Shown one piece after another: positions 33,910 to 43,123 of a stretch of 64,000 nucleotides of DNA. Under the pieces are notes generated by a model. The model was not told the DNA's origin. It saw only the letters and a list, made by a program, of their open reading frames with translations, and searched no databases. Within the stretch, counting starts at the first letter, position 1. Every line of letters starts with the position of its first letter. The position numbers were made by a program, and so were the translations under genes. This stretch comes from Sulfuricurvum sp. (GTDB taxonomy: Bacteria > Campylobacterota > Campylobacteria > Campylobacterales > Sulfurimonadaceae), in the NCBI RefSeq assembly GCF_028681615.1, contig NZ_JAQUHV010000007.1, positions 21,260 through 85,259 on the forward strand, written 5' to 3'.

Positions 33910-34263
33910 ATGATCCAATCCCCTTTTAATTGCCATTTTGAACTGACCCTCGAACTGATCGGCGGAAAATGGAAAGGGCTTATTCTGTGGCATTTGCATG
34001 AAAAAAAAGTGCTTCGCAATGGCGAAATGCTCCGTCTGATGCCGCGGATCACCCAAAAAATGTTGACGCAGCAGCTGCGGGAGATGGAAGAAAACGGGCT
34101 GATAAATCGAGTGATTTATGAGCAGGTCCCACCGAAAGTCGAATACAGTCTTACACCGCACGGAGAGGCGATTCGTCCGATCTTGGAGATGATGATTGAT
34201 TGGGGAGTAGACTATGCGAGGGATAAAAATATCGTAATTGCCTGTAGTAAGAAAAAGGATTAA
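33910..34263 (+). CDS. HxlR-family transcriptional regulator
   Basis: A 117-residue winged-helix protein with the HxlR signatures LIGGKWKGLILWHL, RITQKMLTQQLREMEENGLI and VEYSLTPHGEAI. One Cys near the N terminus (NCHFELTLELIGG) sits where redox-sensing HxlR proteins carry their reactive thiol. It is divergent from the nitroreductase gene and followed within 1 bp by a DUF2798 gene. Likely a thiol-based repressor of the adjacent nitroreductase-dehydrogenase pair. Confidence 0.92.
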   Translation: MIQSPFNCHFELTLELIGGKWKGLILWHLHEKKVLRNGEMLRLMPRITQKMLTQQLREMEENGLINRVIYEQVPPKVEYSLTPHGEAIRPILEMMIDWGVDYARDKNIVIACSKKKD

Positions 34264-34264
34264 A

Positions 34265-34489
34265 ATGGTTTCAGTCAAATATCTGCATCAAGTGCAAGCG
34301 GCATTGCTATCAGGTTTTATGAGCTTTATTATGTCGGGTGCCATAACATTGATCAATTTGGGATTGGTCAAGGGATTTGTCGGAATATGGCTTCATGCTT
34401 GGCTGGTGGCGTATGCCATCGCATTTCCGACGATCCTTCTTGTTTTCCCTTTTGCCCGTAAACTGGCGATGAAAATTGCTTCTAAATAG
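34265..34489 (+). CDS. DUF2798 small membrane protein
   Basis: A 74-residue protein with two membrane helices (about 12-32 and 42-64), a layout and sequence (FMSFIMSGAITLINLG, WLVAYAIAFPTIL) matching the DUF2798 family. I chose ATG 34265, after AAAAGGATTAAA overlapping the hxlR end. The family function is unknown. It is co-transcribed with hxlR. Confidence 0.85.
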   Translation: MVSVKYLHQVQAALLSGFMSFIMSGAITLINLGLVKGFVGIWLHAWLVAYAIAFPTILLVFPFARKLAMKIASK

Positions 34490-34582
34490 TGTTTAAATAT
34501 CGAACAAAAAATAGCAATTTTAGAATAGTTTTGTCTGTTTAAATCTCATATAATAACAGGGAGATTTTACATAGGAGAAGCT

Positions 34583-35476
34583 ATGAAAGGCAAACGATTT
34601 GGATTAGGTATCGTCATTGCGGTGCTACTGGCAGGGTCAACGACGGGAAATGCAGGAATACTCCGAGATGCTCTTCAAAAGCGTGCCGAAGCACGTAATG
34701 CGACAGGCGCACAAACTTCAAATACCATGATGGACGTTGCCTACGGCAGTGACAAAAAACAGCGTCTTGATGTCTATCTTCCCTCAAACCCCCAAAATGC
34801 CCCTGTGATTGTTATGGTACACGGCGGTGCGTGGAAAATAGGGGATAAACGTTCTGAAAACGTTGTCAATAATAAAAAAGCGCGCTGGAACCCCAAAGGG
34901 ATTATTTTCGTATCGGTCAATTACCGCCTCTTGCCCGATGCCGATCCGCTTAAGCAGGCGGACGATGTTGCTTCCGCGCTTGCGTATGTTCAAAAACATG
35001 CCTCCGAATGGGGTGGGGATACGAATAAAATCGTACTGATGGGACACTCTGCCGGAGCGCATCTGGTTGATTTACTTTCATCCGATCCTAATCGTTATCC
35101 AAACCTCAAACCGTGGCTGGGAACCGTTTCGCTCGACAGTGCCGCGATGGATATTCCAAAGGTGATGAGTATGAAACATTACGATTTCTATGATGAAGCC
35201 TTCGGAACCGATCCTGCGTATTGGGCGGATGCGTCGCCGTATCAGCGTCTTAGCTCACATGCAGTACCTATGCTGTTGGTATGTTCGACCGAACGGCCGG
35301 ATAAACCGTGTGGACAGACTGAATCTTTTGTTCAAAAAGCCAAATCCATGAATCTGCGAGCCGAAATGACACCGCAGGCATTGAAACACAAAGAGATTAA
35401 CGATGAGTTGGGTTTGGAGAGTAACTATACCAAAGTAGTTGAAGATTTTATGAGATCGTTAGGTATGGCAATCTAA
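34583..35476 (+). CDS. secreted alpha/beta hydrolase (esterase, HSL-like)
   Basis: A 297-residue hydrolase with a signal peptide (about 1-24), the oxyanion-hole motif VMVHGGAW, the nucleophile elbow MGHSAGAHL and a C-terminal His region (ALKHKEIND). These match carboxylesterases of the BD-FAE/HSL type. It would act in the periplasm on esters. AGGAGAAGCT precedes the ATG. A hypothetical exported protein gene follows after 15 bp. Confidence 0.92.
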   Translation: MKGKRFGLGIVIAVLLAGSTTGNAGILRDALQKRAEARNATGAQTSNTMMDVAYGSDKKQRLDVYLPSNPQNAPVIVMVHGGAWKIGDKRSENVVNNKKARWNPKGIIFVSVNYRLLPDADPLKQADDVASALAYVQKHASEWGGDTNKIVLMGHSAGAHLVDLLSSDPNRYPNLKPWLGTVSLDSAAMDIPKVMSMKHYDFYDEAFGTDPAYWADASPYQRLSSHAVPMLLVCSTERPDKPCGQTESFVQKAKSMNLRAEMTPQALKHKEINDELGLESNYTKVVEDFMRSLGMAI

Positions 35477-35491
35477 AAAGGAGAAAAAGTG

Positions 35492-36295
35492 ATGCGATTC
35501 GTATTTGCAGCATCGCTTTTAGGGATAATGTCAGTGTTAGCAGGCAGTGAGACTGTCCGTTCGGACGATCTTTTGGAGGGGAAGTTTTCAACATCGACCC
35601 CTGTGTATAAAGTGCATAAAGGAGCGACTCTTATTGCAGGAAAGGGAGATAATGGACTTTTTACTTCAAACGGTTCAGGAGAGATAACATTTCGTGAGTT
35701 ACCGAATGTTCAAAAAGCTCATAACGATTATACAATCGTTTTAAAGGAGGCAAACAACGAGATAATAGTATCGCTTCGGGTCATGAATGATGTGATCGAT
35801 TTGGGCAAAGAGGGGAAACTGATTGCTCCCATCCATATCGGCAAACAGTGGTTTTATTATTGGGACCGTTCGGGTGACGGTACGAGCGATAACAGCGGAA
35901 TTTTGAATGGTGGTGCCGATTTTGTCAGTTTTGACCATTTGAATGCACTTTTTAACCACGATGCGAGAGGCAAAGTTCGCAGAGAAGGGATCAATAATCT
36001 TTATCGCTACGGAACGATCAACGGCATACAGCTAGCACTTCCGACTAGCGGAACGGGTAAAAAGGACGAAAGCTCTCCTAGTCACGCTTATACAGTCGAT
36101 CGTTTGGGAAAATATAGTGATCTTTGCGCTGTCTGGTCAGCATCGGGCTTCGCAGAACCTACAGGATGGATAGCAAACCGTTACGCTACAGCGACACCGT
36201 CAGGTCTTGGGTATTCGGCACTTAATTTAGCAAACGGCGAAATGAGTGAGATGATTCATTATAATACACCGTATGTCGCCCTTGAAGTGTTATAA
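35492..36295 (+). CDS. hypothetical exported protein, 267 aa
   Basis: I chose ATG 35492, preceded by AAAGGAGAAAAAGTG; a GTG directly before it is also possible. The protein has a signal peptide (about 1-18) and a mixed beta-rich body. The C-terminal part (WFYYWDRSGDGTSDN ... VSFDHLNALF) resembles repetitive surface or secreted proteins of unknown role, but I recognise no family. It lies between the esterase and the AraC gene (5 bp), all in one direction. Confidence 0.65.
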   Translation: MRFVFAASLLGIMSVLAGSETVRSDDLLEGKFSTSTPVYKVHKGATLIAGKGDNGLFTSNGSGEITFRELPNVQKAHNDYTIVLKEANNEIIVSLRVMNDVIDLGKEGKLIAPIHIGKQWFYYWDRSGDGTSDNSGILNGGADFVSFDHLNALFNHDARGKVRREGINNLYRYGTINGIQLALPTSGTGKKDESSPSHAYTVDRLGKYSDLCAVWSASGFAEPTGWIANRYATATPSGLGYSALNLANGEMSEMIHYNTPYVALEVL

Positions 36296-36300
36296 GAGAT

Positions 36301-37143
36301 ATGAAAGATTCGACACAAAAAACGTATTTTCAGAGCGTCTATCGATCAGTAAAGCATATCGAAGAACACAGTGGCGAAAATCTTTCTTTGGATGAATTAG
36401 CAAAAATCGCCGGATTTTCAAAATACCATTTTCATCGAATTTTCAAATCAATTGTTGGGGAAAGTGTCGGGGATTACATCAGACGAGTCCGTTTGCAAAA
36501 AACGACGATCAAGTTTAAAACAGACCGCAATATCACCTCGATAGCGATGGAGAGCGGATAGGAGACGAGTGCCGCTTTTTCCAAAGTATTTAAAGAGCAT
36601 TTCGGGCAGACACCTTCAGAGTTCTCACGTAGTGCCAAACAGATTAACTCTGCTGTTATACTTTCCCCTCATTTTGTTGAAATTGAGCCTTTTGATGTAC
36701 TCTACGTTCGTCGCATGGGTCCGTATTACATTGCATGCAACGAGGCATGGGATGTATTGCTCGCATTTGCGAAAGAACAAAAAAAACAATACAAAAAAAA
36801 TCTCCTGATGAAAGAGGCGATAGCTTTGGGAATCGGACATGACAACCCAAATGTTACTTCACCCGATAAATTACGATGTGATGCATGTATCAGCTATAAC
36901 GATAAAAGTGTTATACCCTCCGGTGAAGTGATGAGTAAAACAATCGATGGAGGCAAATATGCCGTATTCTTACACAAAGGAGCCTATGAAGAGATGCGCG
37001 AAACCTATCGCCTCATCGGTGACTGGATCGTCAAAAGCGGTGCAATGGTACGCGGAGGACCGATGTTCCATTATCTTAACCGTGCACCGAGACGAACTAA
37101 ACCGGAAAATCTCCGTACTGAGATATATATCCCAATATCATAA
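36301..37143 (+). pseudogene. AraC-family regulator with GyrI-like effector domain, interrupted by an amber codon
   Basis: One reading frame of 280 codons carries an AraC double HTH (about 15-105) and a GyrI/SRPBCC-like ligand domain (about 115-280), interrupted only by TAG at 36559-36561 (codon 87). At this place AraC proteins have Tyr (SGYE...SAFSRAFK), so one base change from TAC/TAT explains it. The stop lies inside the second HTH, so the short product cannot bind DNA normally. The rest is intact and in frame, implying a very recent mutation, a sequencing error or readthrough. Confidence 0.85.
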
Positions 37144-37261
37144 AAAATATTTATACTTTCTACTTTGATTATTTCATATCAACATTACTAAATATTATTC
37201 ATAAATATATCAATCGTATTGTGGGACAATGGGGCTACTATACTGGATAAAGGAGCTCGAC

Positions 37262-38329
37262 ATGGATTTGTTCTCCCCTATAAGAATCGGAAATTATCCT
37301 TTGCGCAATAGAATATTTATGGCACCGATGACACGCTGCCGCAGTGTTCAGAACAATGTCCCCAATGATATGATGGCGCGTTATTATGCCCAGAGAGCTT
37401 CTGCGGGACTAATTATTACCGAGGCCACCCAGATTTCGACGAAAGGGATCGGTTATCCTTATACTCCCGGTATTCATACGCCTGAGCAGGTGCAGGGATG
37501 GAAAAAAGTGACCAGAGCGGTACACGATCAAGGGGGGAAGATCTTTTTGCAGCTTTGGCATGTCGGAAGAATTTCCCATCCTTCGTTTCATAACGGTGAA
37601 CTGCCCGATGCTCCCTCAGCCATCAAGCCCTCAGGGAGTATTTATACCTATGAGGGGATGAAGGAATTTGTTACACCGCACGCTCTTACAATCGATGAGA
37701 TTAAAAGTGTTGAACAAGATTATGTCCAAGGGGCCGTCAATGCGATGGAAGCCGGATTTGATGGTGTGGAAGTACACGGTGCCAACGGTTATCTGATCGA
37801 TCAGTTTTTACGTGATGGAAGCAATCACAGAGAAGATGAATACGGAGGCTCTATCGAAAATAGAGCACGGTTTCTTTTGGAGATTGTGAAAGCGGTTTGT
37901 TCTGCTATCGGTTCAGACTGTACCGGTGTTCGGCTCTCTCCCAGCGGCACGTTCAACGATATGAAAGACTCCGATCCGAAGCTCCATTTTTCCTACGTCT
38001 GCGAAAAGCTCAATGCTTTCGATCTGGCATATCTCCATATTATCGATGCACTCGAGGGGGATATTCGGCACGGGGCGAATGTCGTTGATCTCAGCGTTTT
38101 GAGGAAAGCATATAACGGTATTTTGATTGCAAACGGTGCGTACACTTTGGATCGGGGGAATGAGGCGATTAAAAACGGTCTTGCCGATGCAGTAGCCTTC
38201 GGAGCTCTTTATCTAGCCAATCCGGATCTTCCTGAACGTTTTAGAAGTCATGCCGAACTGAATACTCCAAATCCGGACAGCTTTTATACTCAGGATGAAC
38301 AAGGGTATTTGGATTATCCGACTCTGTAA
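37262..38329 (+). CDS. Old Yellow Enzyme-family alkene reductase
   Basis: A 355-residue FMN oxidoreductase. It has the N-terminal FSPIRIGNYPLRNRIFMAPM, the catalytic/ligand-binding HVGRISH region, GVEVHGANGYLIDQFLRD and NGAYT. OYEs reduce electrophilic alkenes, nitro-esters and quinones with NADPH. I chose ATG 37262, after AAAGGAGCTCGAC; the longer frame from 37229 lacks a ribosome site. It ends convergently, overlapping the methyltransferase gene by 16 bp. It fits the electrophile-detoxification theme of the region. Confidence 0.95.
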   Translation: MDLFSPIRIGNYPLRNRIFMAPMTRCRSVQNNVPNDMMARYYAQRASAGLIITEATQISTKGIGYPYTPGIHTPEQVQGWKKVTRAVHDQGGKIFLQLWHVGRISHPSFHNGELPDAPSAIKPSGSIYTYEGMKEFVTPHALTIDEIKSVEQDYVQGAVNAMEAGFDGVEVHGANGYLIDQFLRDGSNHREDEYGGSIENRARFLLEIVKAVCSAIGSDCTGVRLSPSGTFNDMKDSDPKLHFSYVCEKLNAFDLAYLHIIDALEGDIRHGANVVDLSVLRKAYNGILIANGAYTLDRGNEAIKNGLADAVAFGALYLANPDLPERFRSHAELNTPNPDSFYTQDEQGYLDYPTL

Positions 38330-39240
38330 ATTTCTTTCTTAAATATCAGATTTTTAAGACTTCGCTCTTCCTCAATTTCGGGGAAGCTCTCCAAATTCTC
38401 CAGCCTCTCGACATACTGAAACTCCGGAGCGTTTTCTCGGAAAAGTGTTTTGATAAACTCACTGTCTAATTCAGGGGCATTGAGCGCCGATAACACGATG
38501 CACTCCTCCGCTGCAAACTCATGCAGCCGCCTTATAATCTTCTCATAATCGCTTGTCGCGGCAAATGAGCCTTTTTGAAAGCTCGGAGGATCGATGATGA
38601 TCAGATCATAAGGGCCGCTTTTACGGATTCGACTCCATGATTTGAGGATATTGTAGGGCATAAATTCGACTTTCTTGGTATCAAGAGCATTGAGTCGATG
38701 GTTTTCTCTCCCCATCGAGAGGACATTTTTGTTCATATCGACATTGACGACTGACGCGGCACCTCCCGCTATTGCGGCTACCGAAAAAGCACAAGTATAG
38801 GAAAAGAGGTTTAAGATATTTTTCCCTTTTGCATGTTCACGGATGAACTCGCGTCCAAGCTTCATATCGGGGAAGAATCCGATGTTTTGGGCATTAAGGA
38901 AGTTGATGTGGTATTTGAGACCGCTCTCTATCGCGAAACACTGCTCCGGGAGTTCTCCCGCAACCACAGTTGATGGTGAGGAGGGGAGATAGCGCTGTTG
39001 GACGACCAATGCCTCCCATTTGCCCTCGGCGGTATAGAAATCACGTAACATCGAGACGATGGCATATTCTTCTTCATCCGCGTCAAACAATACGGCAAAG
39101 AGCACTTTATCGACACTGTCCACGGTGAGAAAGCGATATCCGCCATACGTATTGCCCCGCCCGTGAAAAAGTCGGGTGTACTCTTCGGTTACGTTAGTAG
39201 AGTTTGTCCGTAAAAGGTGTTGCAAATCGTCTAAGTTCAT
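38314..39240 (-). CDS. SAM-dependent methyltransferase of the RlmI/RlmK type
   Basis: A 308-residue class I methyltransferase. The SAM-binding segment is ILNLFSYTCAFSVAA and the catalytic-loop motif is PYDLIIIDPPSFQKG (DPPS form), as in 23S rRNA m5C methyltransferases of the RlmI/YccW family. It lacks a PUA domain and is shorter than RlmI. The start at 39240 has only a weak ribosome site. It ends within the OYE gene on the opposite strand. Confidence 0.85.
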   Translation of the reverse strand: MNLDDLQHLLRTNSTNVTEEYTRLFHGRGNTYGGYRFLTVDSVDKVLFAVLFDADEEEYAIVSMLRDFYTAEGKWEALVVQQRYLPSSPSTVVAGELPEQCFAIESGLKYHINFLNAQNIGFFPDMKLGREFIREHAKGKNILNLFSYTCAFSVAAIAGGAASVVNVDMNKNVLSMGRENHRLNALDTKKVEFMPYNILKSWSRIRKSGPYDLIIIDPPSFQKGSFAATSDYEKIIRRLHEFAAEECIVLSALNAPELDSEFIKTLFRENAPEFQYVERLENLESFPEIEEERSLKNLIFKKEIYRVG

Positions 39241-39304
39241 ACATATGTCTTTGATAAAAGTGTTGAAAGTATAGCAGATGGATTTTTGCTTGGAACATCA
39301 TAGA

Positions 39305-39332
39305 TTATTCCCAACGGAAAGGCTGGGAATAA
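39305..39332. terminator. hairpin downstream of the RND efflux operon
   Basis: A 9-bp perfect inverted repeat TTATTCCCA/TGGGAATAA with a 10-nt loop lies directly after the RND pump stop (39339) and before the methyltransferase start. The position fits a transcription terminator for the leftward pump operon, but the U-run on that strand is poor, so a Rho-dependent or processing role is possible. Confidence 0.4.
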
Positions 39333-39338
39333 GAAGCT

Positions 39339-42300
39339 TTATACTGTTGGATCTTTTTTAATCGTATAGAGCTTACGAAGTTTTGCATCGAGCGGTGCTA
39401 GGACTTTATAGAGTGCCGGAACGACGAGGAGGCTGGTGAGGGTCGAGAGGAGCAGTCCGCAGATGACGGCTACCCCCATCGGTCCTTTGACCCCTGAGCC
39501 TTCTCCGACCGAGAGGGCTAGAGGGAGCATCCCGAAACACATCGCCGTCGTTGTCATCAGGATCGGGCGCAGACGTGAGAGTCCCGCTTCGACGATCGCC
39601 TCATCGAGGGGCATCCCCGTATCTCGGAGACGGTTAGCGGCATCGACGACGAGGGTGGAGTTTTTACCAACGAGTCCGAGCAGGAGCATCAGCCCCATCA
39701 TACTAAAGAGCGACATATTCATCCCTGCCGCCCACAGACCGATAAACGCCCCAGTAAAGCTCAGAGGCAATGCACTCATGATGATGAGCGGTTGCAGCGG
39801 CGATTCGTACAACGCGGCGAGGATGAGATAGATCATCACGAGCGCTGCACCGATAGCCACGCCGAACGCTTCGTTACTCTCTTGCATGTGTTTGGCATCA
39901 CCGTCGAGCTCATAAGCGACCCCTTTGCCCAACCACTCGTTTTGGCGTTCGTTGACGATTTTGACGAGTTTATCGAGCGGGAGTGCTTTGGTGATATCGG
40001 AACCGACGATCACCTTTTTGAGACGGTCGAATCGTTTGATTGTGGTCGGTGCATAGCTTTGTGTGATCGATACAACCGCAGAGATAGGAACGGTGATCCC
40101 TGAAGAGGTACGGACATTTAGGCTATTAAGAGCGTCGATATTTTCACGTTTGGTATCACCCAGGCGCATCACGACATCGTATTCTTTGCCCCGTTCACGG
40201 ATAAAAGTGATCGTAGCATCTCCCGAATAGGCACTGGCGACGGTACGGGCGATCTCATCGACGTTGACACCGAGGCGGGTAGCGTTTTGGGTCAGGACGG
40301 TGATGCTCAGCTGCGGTGCTTTGGGCTGAATGTTGCTTTGTACATCTGTCGTTCCTTCAATACTTTTGAGCAGTTTCATCAGTTTCAGAGCCGAGGCTTC
40401 TGCATCGTCCATATTTTGGGCTTTGAGGATCACTTGATACGGGGTGTTGATTTCGTAGCCGCCGATGTCGTTGACCTCGGTGACACTGGTCATCGTAAAC
40501 CCTTTGAGACTCTCCAACATCACACGGGTCTCTTTCATGACCTCACCTTGGCTGCGGGTACGTTCTTTGATCGGTTTGAGTCGGACATAGAGTGCCGCTT
40601 CATTCGCTTTTTGATCATTCCCCCGTCCGACATAGAGGGTACAGTATTCTACTTCGGACATTTTTCCGATGCGGTGTTGCGCATCGAGAGAGAGCCGTTT
40701 CATCCCTTCTACACTCGTTCCGACAGGAGCTTTCAGGGTGATGTCGAACTGGCTTTTATCCTCTTTCGGCATAAATACCATCCCAAGTGTTCCCGAAAGG
40801 ACGATCGAGACGATAAAAATACCGAGTGCACCAAAGAGAGTGGTCTTTTTGTATTTAAGTACGGTGAGGATGAGTGAACGGTATGTGTTCTCCATCGCGA
40901 CGAAGAAGTGCTCGGTTTTATGGTAAAAACGGCTATGTTCGCCTTTTGCGATCTGCGAAGCGATCATCGGGATAAGGGTTACCGCAATGACAAACGATAC
41001 GACGATGGCGGCGATGATCGTCACCCCGAAGCTGGTAAAGAAGCGTCCGACAATCCCGCTCATTTTAGCGATAGGGACGAAAACCGCTAAGAGCATGGAA
41101 GAGATGGCGACGATGGAGAAGATGATTTCGCTTACCCCTTCGATGGCGGCATTGATACGGTCACGACCTGCTTCGAGTCGTTTGAAGATGTTTTCGATAA
41201 CGACGATCGCATCGTCGATGATGATCCCGATTGCGAGGGTGAGGGCGGTTAGGGTGAGGAGGTTAAACGTCTGGCCGCTCCATCCCATGATCGCAAATAC
41301 CCCGAAAATAGAGACAGGCAGAGATACGGCGGCGATAAGGGTTAGGGTGAAATTGCGTAAAAATAAAAAGATGACGAGTGAGGCGAGGATCGAACCCAAG
41401 ATAAGGTCAAATTGGACTCCGCTGAGGGTATCACGAATATATCCCGTCGTATCTTGCAACGGCGTGAGGGACATACTCGGTTCCAACGCCGCCAATGCAG
41501 GAAGCTGCGCCCGAACGGCATCGGCGATGGCGATGTCATTGGCTCCCGTCATCTTTTTGACCATAAGCAGAACTCCTGCTTTGCCGTCCAGGGACGCAAA
41601 ACTGCGCTCTTCGGCCAACGTGTCACTCACTTTTGCGACATCGCCTAAACTGAGCCCCTCTCGTATCCGAAGGGCGGAGAGAGCTTCTACGGTTTTACTG
41701 TCGTTATCTATGAGTATTTGGGTCTCGTGTGCCGGGTCAACCGTTTTTCCTCCGTCGAGGCGGATGTTTTGAGCACGGATAATTCCGGTCAGATCACTCA
41801 TGGTTAGGGAATATTTGGCGAGGAGGGCGGGATCCGGAGTGATGAGGATCTGTTTTTTACGCAATCCGGCGAGGGTGACACCGCCGACCCCTTCAATCCG
41901 CTGAAGGCGCGGTTTGAGAATCTCATCGGCATGTTTCATCACTTTTTGAGTATCGTTACCCGCTAAAAAGAGGGTAATGACAGGGGAAGCGGTGATCGAG
42001 TATTTGTCGACGGAGGGCTTGTCCACTTCATTGGGGAGTTGGATACTGGAAACTTTGTCGCGGACGTCGTTGACCGCTTCGTTGAGGTCTTTTGAGAGTT
42101 TAAACTGGGCAACGACGACACTGATCCCTTTGGAACTGTCCGAGCTTAGGGTATCGAGTCCTGAGATTCCGCTCACGGCTTCTTCGATCTTGTCGCTTAC
42201 CTTACTCTCGACGATGTCGGCATTGGCTCCCTTATAGGTGGTAGTGACGATAACGATCGGAAAATCGACGTTGGGATAAAGTGCGGATGGCATACCGCCG

Positions 42301-42380
42301 CGTTCGACCAGCCCGAAAAAGATCAGGGCAAGTGCGAACATAAGGGTCGTAATAGGACGGAGAATGGCAAATTTATGCAT
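39339..42380 (-). CDS. RND efflux pump, HAE1/AcrB-like inner membrane subunit
   Basis: A 1013-residue RND transporter with twelve membrane helices in the usual 1+5+1+5 order, two large periplasmic loops, and the proton-relay Asp pair in GIIIDDAIVVIENIF of TM4. HAE1 family features suggest export of hydrophobic compounds or drugs rather than metals (no Met-rich motif seen). AGGACTTATT precedes the ATG and an adaptor gene ends 8 bp upstream. Third gene of the TolC - adaptor - RND operon, controlled by a divergent TetR gene. Confidence 0.95.
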   Translation of the reverse strand: MHKFAILRPITTLMFALALIFFGLVERGGMPSALYPNVDFPIVIVTTTYKGANADIVESKVSDKIEEAVSGISGLDTLSSDSSKGISVVVAQFKLSKDLNEAVNDVRDKVSSIQLPNEVDKPSVDKYSITASPVITLFLAGNDTQKVMKHADEILKPRLQRIEGVGGVTLAGLRKKQILITPDPALLAKYSLTMSDLTGIIRAQNIRLDGGKTVDPAHETQILIDNDSKTVEALSALRIREGLSLGDVAKVSDTLAEERSFASLDGKAGVLLMVKKMTGANDIAIADAVRAQLPALAALEPSMSLTPLQDTTGYIRDTLSGVQFDLILGSILASLVIFLFLRNFTLTLIAAVSLPVSIFGVFAIMGWSGQTFNLLTLTALTLAIGIIIDDAIVVIENIFKRLEAGRDRINAAIEGVSEIIFSIVAISSMLLAVFVPIAKMSGIVGRFFTSFGVTIIAAIVVSFVIAVTLIPMIASQIAKGEHSRFYHKTEHFFVAMENTYRSLILTVLKYKKTTLFGALGIFIVSIVLSGTLGMVFMPKEDKSQFDITLKAPVGTSVEGMKRLSLDAQHRIGKMSEVEYCTLYVGRGNDQKANEAALYVRLKPIKERTRSQGEVMKETRVMLESLKGFTMTSVTEVNDIGGYEINTPYQVILKAQNMDDAEASALKLMKLLKSIEGTTDVQSNIQPKAPQLSITVLTQNATRLGVNVDEIARTVASAYSGDATITFIRERGKEYDVVMRLGDTKRENIDALNSLNVRTSSGITVPISAVVSITQSYAPTTIKRFDRLKKVIVGSDITKALPLDKLVKIVNERQNEWLGKGVAYELDGDAKHMQESNEAFGVAIGAALVMIYLILAALYESPLQPLIIMSALPLSFTGAFIGLWAAGMNMSLFSMMGLMLLLGLVGKNSTLVVDAANRLRDTGMPLDEAIVEAGLSRLRPILMTTTAMCFGMLPLALSVGEGSGVKGPMGVAVICGLLLSTLTSLLVVPALYKVLAPLDAKLRKLYTIKKDPTV

Positions 42381-42388
42381 AATAAGTC

Positions 42389-43123
42389 CTATTTAGCCAT
42401 GATCATGCCGTCGCCGAACGTGCCGGGGCGGAGACCTGAACCATCGGCTTCAGCCGTCATCTGACGGTTTTTGGTGTTGATGGAAGGGTAGATTTTGATG
42501 ATTTTTGAACATTTGCCTGTCGATTTTCCGTCGATAGAACTGCAGAAGCGATCCCCAATCTTCACTTGTGAGCCGAATTTGGAATCGTATTGGATGAGGA
42601 GTTTGGTTTGATCACTGATGAGTTTAAACAGCGGTGATCCTCCCATAGAAGAGACCATATCACCCAGCTCGATATTTTTTTCCGAGATACTCCCTGAAAA
42701 CGGTGCCACGAGCCGCATTTTAGAGAGTTTTTGTTCGGCATAGGCGACCGATAGTCGGGTGCGCTCTTTTTGTGCCAATTTTGTTCCCAGTTCGGATTTG
42801 AGTTTATCGAGGGTGTTTTTATCGAATACTTGAGCACTTTTTTCATAACGGGCATATTGATCGCTCAAAAATTTACACTCTTTGGTGAGGGCATCCAAAT
42901 CAGCTTTTGCCATTTGCAGCGAGAGCTGCTCTTCGGTGCTGTCGAGTTCGAGCAGTAGCGAGCCCTTTTTGACATGGTCACCTGTTTGGACGGAGAGATT
43001 TTTAACGATCCCCGAGGCGTTCATCCCCAGAGCTGCTTCACGGTAGGCTTGGGACTCAAATGTGGCATAAACATCGCCCCATAGGGAGAGTGCGGTTAGG
43101 GTTGATATCAGTAAAATTTTCAT
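42389..43123 (-). CDS. RND-type periplasmic adaptor (membrane fusion protein)
   Basis: A 244-residue, rather short adaptor. It has an N-terminal signal (about 1-16), a lipoyl domain with SGIVKNLSVQTGDHVKKG, a coiled-coil hairpin and a beta-barrel (VAPFSGSISEKNIELGDMV). Its ATG overlaps the TolC-like stop (ATGA, 43120-43123), implying translational coupling. The short length suggests a reduced membrane-proximal domain compared with AcrA (about 380). Confidence 0.9.
   Translation of the reverse strand: MKILLISTLTALSLWGDVYATFESQAYREAALGMNASGIVKNLSVQTGDHVKKGSLLLELDSTEEQLSLQMAKADLDALTKECKFLSDQYARYEKSAQVFDKNTLDKLKSELGTKLAQKERTRLSVAYAEQKLSKMRLVAPFSGSISEKNIELGDMVSSMGGSPLFKLISDQTKLLIQYDSKFGSQVKIGDRFCSSIDGKSTGKCSKIIKIYPSINTKNRQMTAEADGSGLRPGTFGDGMIMAK

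Noticed and set aside
38314..38329. Convergent overlap between the OYE and methyltransferase genes as a sign of misannotation
   Set aside because: Both proteins end at family-typical positions, so a real 16-bp tail overlap in a compact genome is more likely.
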